A stretch of 24,796 nucleotides of DNA from a virus. Below, piece by piece: positions 14,333 to 21,221 of this stretch (positions are counted from its first letter, which is position 1; every line of letters begins with the position of its first letter). A program made the position numbers and the translations under genes. The notes below the pieces were generated by a model. It was not told the origin of the DNA. It did no database searches and was given only the letters and a program-made list of their open reading frames with translations. Where the stretch lies: positions 1-24,796 of IMG/VR virus record IMGVR_UViG_3300036832_000082; one strand, 5' to 3'.

Positions 14333-15034
14333 ATGTCTGACTCTTACCAAATTCAGAATAACCCAAATCTTCTCAATCCTCAGAACACTAGTAACCAAAG
14401 TGTTCCTTCTCACAACGCAAATATCACAGCACCATTTCCTGTTAAAACTCAACAGGAAACTGTATACTATACTTGCTCAATGCTCAACCATCATATGATC
14501 CGAACTGATGGGAAGAAGCTTGCATTTGTCTTTGGAATTCTCTCCACAAATGATGTTTACGATATTCAATATCTTGATGCTGAAATCAAGTTTGGAAATC
14601 CTTATGTTCGTAAAGCCAGTAAGGAGGAAGTTGATTTCTATCAGATGAAGATTGATCCTAGAGGAACTATGGAGAAACAACTTACTCCTGAGATTGAGTC
14701 CAGAGTTAGAGTGGAACTAGAAGTTGAACTCAGGAAGCAACTAGAGAAGAAACTCTCTGTTCTTGGAACTGATCTTACTCAAGAACAGAAAGATATATTC
14801 CTCAAACTAATGGATCAGCCAGTTCCAGAAGAACAACTGAATAGAGATGCAAAGAGTATTGCTCAAACTGATGCACTCCAAAGACTTCGTGCTGCTTCTC
14901 AAGAAGGAGTTAGAAGTGGAACTGGAACAGTTAGAGTGAATACTGCTGGAACTACTCAAGATGTTCCTTCTCTCAAAGGAATAGTTGGAACTGATCGACT
15001 TCCTAATCAAGCTGACAGTTCTACAGATAAGTAA
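14333..15034 (+). CDS. Structural-region protein with a conserved N-terminal domain
   Basis: The 233-residue product has a disordered Asn/Ser-rich N-terminus (1-38). A compact domain (about 42-105) begins TVYYTCSMLNHHMIRTDGKKLAFVFGILSTNDVYDIQYLDAEI. A long charged helix follows (ESRVRVELEVELRKQLEKKL) and then a flexible Gly/Thr-rich tail. A YTC......DG....F..G...T.......YLD.EI pattern is familiar from proteins encoded just after capsid genes in podoviruses of this kind. Its role there is not established as far as I know. AAGGAA lies ten bases before ATG 14333. The gene comes between the capsid protein and the putative adaptor. Confidence 0.6.
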   Translation: MSDSYQIQNNPNLLNPQNTSNQSVPSHNANITAPFPVKTQQETVYYTCSMLNHHMIRTDGKKLAFVFGILSTNDVYDIQYLDAEIKFGNPYVRKASKEEVDFYQMKIDPRGTMEKQLTPEIESRVRVELEVELRKQLEKKLSVLGTDLTQEQKDIFLKLMDQPVPEEQLNRDAKSIAQTDALQRLRAASQEGVRSGTGTVRVNTAGTTQDVPSLKGIVGTDRLPNQADSSTDK

Positions 15035-15056
15035 TTGGAGATTGGAGTTCGGAGAG

Positions 15057-15734
15057 ATGAACCTCCAGGAATTAATCTCAGCTGTTTATACTGAAACTGC
15101 TAGACCAGACTTGGTAGATGAAACTCTACAAGCAGTTCTTGAAGCTACTTTGAGTGTTCATACTTGTGAGCAGTTTCCTAAGGATATTGTAGAAGCAACT
15201 GTTACTTTTGATGATCCTCTTCTTCATGTCCAAACTCTAGACACTGGAGCTCTTCCTAACTATCGGAGTATTGCATACATTAGGAAGATGGACCCTGGTA
15301 TCAATTCTGTTCAACTCACTGGGAATGTTCTTCCAAATCAGAATACCTATCGTTCTACTCAATTCAATTTTCTCAAAAGAGTTGATATTGGAGATATTGT
15401 AGATAGATATGGATATGAGAAAACAGATGTTTGGTATCAAGCAGGAAATCTGATCAACATCAAGAGCACTACTGCTCTAGCATATGTAACTGCTGCTTGG
15501 TATCAGTATCCAACTCTTGATCCAACTGGAGTTAATTTTGTCAGTTGGGTAGCAAATGAGAGTCCTTGGTGTATTGTCTACAAAGCCTCTGGACAAGTAT
15601 TCTCTAAGATCGGAGAAGATAAGAGTGCTGCTCTGTATCTCAGACAACCTACTCCTGGTCAGAGTGAAGATACTGGTGGATCTTTTTACCAACAACTTGC
15701 TATTCTGAAGAGAAATAATATTCTACTTGGATGA
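15057..15734 (+). CDS. Head-tail adaptor or tail tubular A-like protein
   Basis: I place the start at ATG 15057, with GGAG nine bases upstream, giving 225 residues; a start at 14985 would lie inside the previous gene and lacks a site. The N-terminus MNLQELISAVYTETARPDLVDETLQAVLEATLSVHTCEQFPKDI is a helical bundle typical of adaptor proteins, with ETARPDL..ETLQAVL..TL recurring in phage proteins at this position. The rest is beta-rich: TLDTGALPNYRSIAYIRK, DIGDIVDRYGYEKTDVWYQAGNLINIKS. Adaptors of this type sit below the portal and join it to the tail. The call rests on the N-terminal pattern and the gene order. Confidence 0.65.
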   Translation: MNLQELISAVYTETARPDLVDETLQAVLEATLSVHTCEQFPKDIVEATVTFDDPLLHVQTLDTGALPNYRSIAYIRKMDPGINSVQLTGNVLPNQNTYRSTQFNFLKRVDIGDIVDRYGYEKTDVWYQAGNLINIKSTTALAYVTAAWYQYPTLDPTGVNFVSWVANESPWCIVYKASGQVFSKIGEDKSAALYLRQPTPGQSEDTGGSFYQQLAILKRNNILLG

Positions 15735-15746
15735 GGATTTTGATTG

Positions 15747-15810
15747 CCGGCCTGAGACATTACATACTATCCATGTTTGCATGTCTCATACTATGAGACT
15801 CCGGAGCACC
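15747..15810. repeat. Dyad element copy 10
   Basis: CCGGCCTGAGACATTACATA is followed by CTATCCATGTTTGCAT, then a perfect palindrome GTCTCATACTATGAGAC (15783-15799) identical to that at the portal start, then TCCGGAGCACC. The GGAG at 15803-15806 is nine bases before ATG 15816 and is its likely ribosome site. Confidence 0.75.
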
Positions 15811-15815
15811 AATCA

Positions 15816-17366
15816 ATGGCTAATCAATTTATCAGACTCAATCTAGCTAGTGCTATCTTCCCGTTCTATACGGAAGCTGCTGGCAGAACTATCATAATGC
15901 CTGCGATAGATGAGAATTTTGATCGGTATAATGCTGCGAACACTACTCCTGATAAAGGAGTTCCACAAGTATTCTACATGCACAATTGTATGCCTATCTC
16001 TGGAGGTTTTCAAAGCATCAGTTACGATCAAGCTATTCCTGCTTATGCAACTCCAGCTACTGATTTTGATACTTGTTTCTCTCTAGTATCCTCTCACTTC
16101 AATCCTTATCTATTCGTTCCTGCTAGAGGTAAGAACTACATCTTTGATGGGAACAACAATGCTTGGACATCTACTAATCCATTTACTCCAGGAAGTGTTC
16201 CTCCGAATTGCTTAGTAACTACAGCCTTCATTAAAGGAATAACTTATATCTACTATGCTGGTATAGGTTGTTATCAATACAACGATGCTACTGCAACTTT
16301 CTCTCCAATAACTCTTACTGGTCTGATAGCTACTGATATCCTTGGTATCTGTGAAGCCAATGGATATATGATTGCTTTCAGTGCTGCTGCTATTGCTTGG
16401 TCGTCGATCTCCAATCCTACTGATTTTGTTCCTAATATTCAAACAGGTGCTGGTGGTGGTGCTATTCAAGAAGCTAAAGGTAAGATCAACTTCTGTGTTC
16501 ATCTAGCTGGAGGTTTTCTTATCTACTGTGAGAGGAATATAGTTGGAGCTTCTTATACTGCCAATACTGCTTTTCCTTATATCATCGTAGAAGTCAAAGG
16601 TTCTGGAGGAGTTGATAGTATTGATAAGGTAGCTTATCAAGGCAATCTCTCATATATGGTTGCTATGACTACTGCTGGACTTCAGCAGATTTCTCTTGAC
16701 TCCGCTATTCCTACTATGCCAGAAGTTAGTGATTTTCTCACAGCTAAAGTATTTGAGGACTTTGATGAGACAACTGCTAGTTTCAGTATGCAATATCCTA
16801 CTACTGCATTGTCTATTAAATTATCTTCTGTGAGTAATAAATTCATAGTCATCTCCTATGGACTTGCTGCTCCTGATTTTACTCATGCAATTATCTTTGA
16901 TATTGGTCTCAATAGATATGGGAAAGTAAAAATCAATCATAGATGTGCATTTGTTTTTATTGATCCTGGTCCTGGAGTATTTGGTGCTGTTAGAGCTAAA
17001 GAAAATCTTGCGTTTCTTCAGAAGGATGGGAAAGTCCAACTAGCGAATTTTAATATCTCAACAGCTAATTCTGATGGAGTTTTTATCTTAGGAAAACTTC
17101 AATTCTCCAGACAGAATGTTATTATTCATCAGACTACTGATGTAGAGAGTGTTCATCCAGAAAGAAATGATTTTGAGTTACTTCTTCTTCCAACCTTTAA
17201 TGGTAAGGATTTTGATACAGCTGTTCCTACTGTTCCAATCAGATCAGGAAGATTGGTGAATACTTTTGCTAAGAGATTTACTGCTATCAATCTTTCTCTA
17301 TGTTGCATAGGAGCTTTCAATCTTACTTCTTTGATTACTAATTTCACTATCGGAGGAAATAGATGA
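15816..17366 (+). CDS. Tail protein, tail tubular B-like (beta-propeller)
   Basis: The start is ATG 15816, which gives 516 residues; an upstream TTG at 15777 would run through the palindrome. The protein is beta-rich with repeated propeller-like strands (YLFVPARGKNYIFDGNNNAWTST, GITYIYYAGIGCYQYNDATATF, GYMIAFSAAAIAWSSISNPTDF, LAGGFLIYCERNIVGAS, NLSYMVAMTTAGLQQISLDSA). It starts MANQFIRLNLASAIFPFYTEAAGRTI. Size, position after the adaptor and the propeller pattern fit the tail tubular B or nozzle component of a short tail, through which DNA leaves. No diagnostic motif was available. Confidence 0.65.
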   Translation: MANQFIRLNLASAIFPFYTEAAGRTIIMPAIDENFDRYNAANTTPDKGVPQVFYMHNCMPISGGFQSISYDQAIPAYATPATDFDTCFSLVSSHFNPYLFVPARGKNYIFDGNNNAWTSTNPFTPGSVPPNCLVTTAFIKGITYIYYAGIGCYQYNDATATFSPITLTGLIATDILGICEANGYMIAFSAAAIAWSSISNPTDFVPNIQTGAGGGAIQEAKGKINFCVHLAGGFLIYCERNIVGASYTANTAFPYIIVEVKGSGGVDSIDKVAYQGNLSYMVAMTTAGLQQISLDSAIPTMPEVSDFLTAKVFEDFDETTASFSMQYPTTALSIKLSSVSNKFIVISYGLAAPDFTHAIIFDIGLNRYGKVKINHRCAFVFIDPGPGVFGAVRAKENLAFLQKDGKVQLANFNISTANSDGVFILGKLQFSRQNVIIHQTTDVESVHPERNDFELLLLPTFNGKDFDTAVPTVPIRSGRLVNTFAKRFTAINLSLCCIGAFNLTSLITNFTIGGNR

Positions 17367-17367
17367 G

Positions 17368-17538
17368 ATGAAAGAATTATTCAAATATCTCAGACATAGA
17401 TTGGTGCATAAACTTCATTGGCAATATGGAATGATAGTTTCTTGGACTCAGGAAGGAGATGTTTGGATAGGTTTTAAGTGTCTGACATGTGGAGAAGTTA
17501 CTGGAATACACAAGAGTCGTGCTAGATGGAGTAGGTAG
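17368..17538 (+). CDS. 56-residue CxxC mini-protein
   Basis: A short gene begins one base after the tail protein stop. GGAGG lies about eleven bases before ATG 17368, inside the previous coding end. The protein is basic and aromatic: MKELFKYLRHRLVHKLHW, then WIGFKCLTCGEVTG, then a basic end RARWSR. The single CLTC pair resembles half of a zinc ribbon; with His residues nearby it could bind one metal or act as a dimer. Small proteins with FRC..CG near tail genes occur in other phages. The next gene starts two bases after its stop. Function is unknown. Confidence 0.6.
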   Translation: MKELFKYLRHRLVHKLHWQYGMIVSWTQEGDVWIGFKCLTCGEVTGIHKSRARWSR

Positions 17539-17539
17539 A

Positions 17540-18130
17540 ATGTCTGGAACTCCCAGTAGCAGTAACTATCAGAGTCCTAACTTTTCAATACCTTATGTCT
17601 TTCCTCCAGATGTTCCTCCTGCTCTCATACCTGTAATCAAGCCAATATATATGGCACTTCAAAATCTCATTCAGATCATGATTACTTCCTCAGGTATTGC
17701 TTCTAGAAATCCTGGGGCTGTTCTCTCTAGCGCAGGAGATCCTACTGCATTTCTTGCAAACAATACTCATAGGTTCTATGTCCAAGCAACTGAAGCTATA
17801 GCTCAAGGAGCTATGATTAACTTAGTTGCAGTTCTCGGAACTATCCAAGTTAGGAATGCTAATGCTACTACTGGAGCTAGACAAGTTGATGGTTTCTGTT
17901 CTCAGACTGCTGGAATAGCAGCAGGAGCTATTGGAGAAGTTGTCCTTGGGAATGGGATGAATTCCTTCTTGACTGGTATGACAGTTGGATCTAGATACTA
18001 TTTATCTACTACCAATGGTCTAATAACTTCTTCACCTCCAGTTGCAGCAGGAAATCTTCAACAATCAGTAGGGATAGCAATCTCTCCTACTTCTTTGGTT
18101 TTCTGGACTGGACAACAAATTCAACATTAG
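17540..18130 (+). CDS. Tail or head beta-protein with C-terminal decoration-like domain
   Basis: Started at ATG 17540, one base after the previous stop and with GGAG eight bases away, the product has 197 residues. The N-terminus is Pro-rich, then PPALIPVIKPIYMALQNLIQIMI forms a helix. From about residue 80 there is a beta domain: HRFYVQATEAIAQGAMINLVA, then GFCSQTAGIAAGAIGEVVLGNGMNSFLTGMTVGSRYYLSTTNGLIT and PPVAAGNLQQSVGIAISPTSLVF. The segment G.RYYLS...G.I...PP.......VG.A.S...L.F is widespread in phage tail and capsid accessory proteins. It probably decorates the virion, perhaps as a trimeric spike. A longer start at 17489 would overlap the previous gene and is unlikely. Confidence 0.6.
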   Translation: MSGTPSSSNYQSPNFSIPYVFPPDVPPALIPVIKPIYMALQNLIQIMITSSGIASRNPGAVLSSAGDPTAFLANNTHRFYVQATEAIAQGAMINLVAVLGTIQVRNANATTGARQVDGFCSQTAGIAAGAIGEVVLGNGMNSFLTGMTVGSRYYLSTTNGLITSSPPVAAGNLQQSVGIAISPTSLVFWTGQQIQH

Positions 18131-18148
18131 GAATAGGAGTCTGGAACA

Positions 18149-19222
18149 ATGTCTGGTGATGTAACTGGAGTAGGAGCTATAATCAGTGCAGCTACTGATC
18201 TAGCCAAGTATGTGATTGGAGTTAATACTTCAACCAATACAAGTGGATTGACTGATACTAAGAGTAATGTTACAACAAAAGTTGCTGCTGATACTGATAC
18301 TACCCAGACAACAACTGGTAGAACTACAACTACTGGTCAGAGTATTACGGATACTACTAACACTCAGACTACTCAGAACTTCGCTGATCCAACTGTTATT
18401 GCTGCTCTCAAGCAGTTTGCTTCTACTGCTATCAGTAATTCAACTGATCCGAATAAGACCCAAGGACTTCTACAGGGAATTCTCCAAACAGCTGGAGATG
18501 CTATGACTAGTGTCTTTGGTCAACAATCCCAGTCTGGTATCTACAACTCCAGTGCTACTAGGTCTCAGAATGATAACATTCTAGCTAGAGCTTCTGCTAT
18601 GGCTTCTCAGGCAATTCTCGGATATCAGACTACTGAGCAAGGTCTAGCGAAAGATGCTCTCAGTCAACTAGCTACTTCTACTGCTGGAACTACTAGCACT
18701 CAGACCAGTAGGAGTGAGACTGATACTAGTAATATTGTTGATGTCAATCAAATCGTCAACACTGCTACTCATCAAGCAGCAACTACACAAGTAGCAGGAG
18801 AAACTAGTGGAGCTTCTACTTCTAATGTCAAGGGCAAGTCTGGAATGTCTGTTGTTTGCACTTGGATGTATCAGAGAGATCTACTAGATTGGAAAGAATA
18901 CTACATCTGTTCTGATGCACTAGCGAGAAAGCCTTGGTATCATGCTCGTGGTTATCAAACTATTGGTGGCCCGATGGTCTCATACCTAAACGCTTTCGAT
19001 ACTAACAACTTTGGTTCACGCCTCATACTATCAACCTTCCGGGCGCGTAGTAGTTATATTTGCTCCAAACTAGGATACAAAAAATACTCTCCTACTCTCA
19101 AGGGTTTCCTAGCAACTGCTCTGATTGCTTCTCTTACCTATCCATTCGCATCCTTCTATTACCTACTTTATCTCTTAGGTATGAAAAATCCATACTATCA
19201 AGATCTCCAGGCCGCGAACTAA
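18149..19222 (+). CDS. Putative ejected or tail-interior protein, Ser/Thr-rich, with dyad element inside
   Basis: This 357-residue protein starts at ATG 18149, nine bases after AGGAG. Residues 1-225 are very rich in Thr, Ser, Gln and Asn, with few charges (TTQTTTGRTTTTGQSITDTT; TSTAGTTSTQTSRSETDTSN) and helical pieces between. From about 233 it changes to an aromatic, Cys-containing domain (VCTWMYQRDLLDWKEYYICSD, PWYHARGYQTIGGP). Near 325-345 a hydrophobic helix follows (FLATALIASLTYPFASFYYLLYLL). Residues 274-300 are encoded by a dyad-element copy. Phages of this layout place one or two internal virion proteins just before the giant one, so ejection with the DNA is a reasonable guess. No family is firmly recognised. 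Confidence 0.6.
   Translation: MSGDVTGVGAIISAATDLAKYVIGVNTSTNTSGLTDTKSNVTTKVAADTDTTQTTTGRTTTTGQSITDTTNTQTTQNFADPTVIAALKQFASTAISNSTDPNKTQGLLQGILQTAGDAMTSVFGQQSQSGIYNSSATRSQNDNILARASAMASQAILGYQTTEQGLAKDALSQLATSTAGTTSTQTSRSETDTSNIVDVNQIVNTATHQAATTQVAGETSGASTSNVKGKSGMSVVCTWMYQRDLLDWKEYYICSDALARKPWYHARGYQTIGGPMVSYLNAFDTNNFGSRLILSTFRARSSYICSKLGYKKYSPTLKGFLATALIASLTYPFASFYYLLYLLGMKNPYYQDLQAAN
18968..19047. repeat. Dyad element copy 11, long variant inside a gene
   Basis: The left arm is GGCCCGATGGTCTCATACCT. Then come a GATACTAACAACTTTGGTT segment and a second half, CCTCATACTATCAACCTTCC followed by GGGCGCG. It is about 20 bases longer than other copies and lacks the A6 hairpin. It is read in frame, with the core split GTC-TCA. 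Confidence 0.6.
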
Positions 19223-19240
19223 AATCGAAGGACTTTTCCA

Positions 19241-21205
19241 ATGCCTGATCCAATGGACGATCAAAGACAACATCCAGATCTTCCTCCTAACAATCCAAAC
19301 TCCTATACTCCAACAGATGCAACCAAGACAGTTGCTCCAGTTGTTGCTCAGGTAACAGGAGGAAATGCAGGAGCAACTATTGCTGGAGTTCAAGGTGCTA
19401 CAGATGCTAGTAACAATTTCTTCGGAGATATCGGAGCAGCTATTGGTAAGGTAGCTAATCAACTAGGTGCAGTTTTCAATGCTGGAAAAGCAGTTGGGTC
19501 TGGAGTATCTGCTCCTGTTATTGAGGACTTAGCTCAGAAGAGAGCAGCAGCAATAGTTCAGAAAGGTATAGCTGATGCAGCTACTGCTGGTATGGATGGT
19601 ATGCACAAAGCTCTAGCTGCTGATCAAGTTAGAGATGATGCTCTTCGTTTAGGAGCAGGATCAGATCAACCAAAGACTCAGCAACTTCTCTCTTCTATTG
19701 GAGAAGCTGGAACTCAGATGGCTGGACATTTAGCTGCTATCAACAAAGCTTCTCAAAAGGGATTTCTTGAAGATCCTGCTAGTTGGTTGATTAATCACAT
19801 CGTCACAATTCCTTCTGAACAGAATAGAGCGAATATTAATCTTGGAGTTATCAAAGCTGGAAGTGCTGCTTTAGCTGCTGACTCGGAAACTATTCAGAGT
19901 AGAACAGTAGTCGATAATGCTGTGAATAGTATATATACTAAAGAACGAGCCCAATCAGAAGTTGTTTCTGGATTAGCAGCAGCCGCAGCAGCTGGATACT
20001 CAGTTCTCTCCGAAGGTAAGCAACTAGAGATTAGTGCTTATCAACTTGCTAATGAGCAGGAAAGAACTAGGATTGCTAATGCTCATCTTAAAATGGAACA
20101 AGAGCTTCAGCCAGGTAAACTTGCATTACAAGATATGCAAAAACTATATTATGGACAAGCTAAAGAAAGTCTTATGGCAGAACAAGCTCAAAAGACTGCG
20201 CTCTATCATGAACAGATGCTTAGACTAGCTGAAGCTAATAGTCAACATGCTGAAGTTCTTTCTGATGTGAATAATGTCTATCAGAGTGTAGGACTTCCTG
20301 GAGGAGTTACTGATGTGAATAAACTTCCTCCTGTTCAAAGAGGAGCTCTTATGGAGTTAGGAGCAAATCTCAGGACTACTAATCAATTCTCTCCGAATGC
20401 TGGTAAGTCTATTCAACTTCTCCAGGATGCTGGAATTCCTCTTACTAAGATAGCTCCGAGTCAGATACCTACTGTTCAGAACTTAGATGAACTCTATCAA
20501 AGAGGAGTTACTGAGGCTCTAACTCTTCGTGTTGGAGAACAGAGACCAACAGGGAAGATACTTGAAGATAGAGTTAATGCTTTTGTTCAGAATGAACTTA
20601 TTAAAGAGCAGAATGGTGGATATTCTGCAAGTAACAAATTCTACTCTCTTCCTTCAGTTGCTCAGACTATGGAACTTCCTTGGGCTCAGAACAATCCAAT
20701 CATACAAGCCCTCAAACCTCTTACTGTTGATGGGAATGGAAGTCCAGTTAATAGACCGATGGATGGAAATTTAATTATCAATACTGCTGCTCGTCTTATT
20801 AGTGAAGGAAAACTTACTGAGAACCAAGCAGTTGCTGCTCTTAAGGATTATGGATTTAATACTCTCAATGATGGTCAGAAAGCTGGAGGATATTATAAGC
20901 TTGGAATTCCAGTTCAAGAGAAATTTCCTATTATGTATAACAAATCTGGTTTCTCTTTCGGATCCAGTTCGAACAGAGTAGATCTTTATTCTAGTGCTAG
21001 TGTTCTTTCTGTTCTCAGAGCTCAGATTGCTGGAACTAGAGCAGAGCAATTAGGAGCAGGAGGTGGATTTGGAGCAGGAACTACTGGTCCTGCTAGTTTG
21101 AGTCCTGAGAGTGCTAGAGATATTCGTGCTGGTGGAGCTAGGAGTTTGCAGATCCTTAAAGGAGGACTTCTTATTCCTTCTCAGGATCAACAACAGACTA
21201 GATAG
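19241..21205 (+). CDS. Large internal virion protein
   Basis: The 654-residue protein starts at ATG 19241, eight bases after AAGGA. After a Pro/Asn-rich N-terminus it is Ala/Gln/Gly-rich and mostly helical. Residues 40-110 are small-residue helices (GGNAGATIAGVQGATDASNNFFGDIGAAIGKVANQL). About 230-340 is probably coiled coil (EISAYQLANEQERTRIANAHLKMEQEL and following). There is no signal peptide and no obvious enzyme motif. Composition and position, immediately before a giant protein at the end of the virion operon, match podovirus internal core or ejection proteins that enter the cell before the DNA. Start and end are clear; role is inferred. Confidence 0.65.
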   Translation: MPDPMDDQRQHPDLPPNNPNSYTPTDATKTVAPVVAQVTGGNAGATIAGVQGATDASNNFFGDIGAAIGKVANQLGAVFNAGKAVGSGVSAPVIEDLAQKRAAAIVQKGIADAATAGMDGMHKALAADQVRDDALRLGAGSDQPKTQQLLSSIGEAGTQMAGHLAAINKASQKGFLEDPASWLINHIVTIPSEQNRANINLGVIKAGSAALAADSETIQSRTVVDNAVNSIYTKERAQSEVVSGLAAAAAAGYSVLSEGKQLEISAYQLANEQERTRIANAHLKMEQELQPGKLALQDMQKLYYGQAKESLMAEQAQKTALYHEQMLRLAEANSQHAEVLSDVNNVYQSVGLPGGVTDVNKLPPVQRGALMELGANLRTTNQFSPNAGKSIQLLQDAGIPLTKIAPSQIPTVQNLDELYQRGVTEALTLRVGEQRPTGKILEDRVNAFVQNELIKEQNGGYSASNKFYSLPSVAQTMELPWAQNNPIIQALKPLTVDGNGSPVNRPMDGNLIINTAARLISEGKLTENQAVAALKDYGFNTLNDGQKAGGYYKLGIPVQEKFPIMYNKSGFSFGSSSNRVDLYSSASVLSVLRAQIAGTRAEQLGAGGGFGAGTTGPASLSPESARDIRAGGARSLQILKGGLLIPSQDQQQTR

Positions 21206-21221
21206 ATAGAGGAACTAGAAG

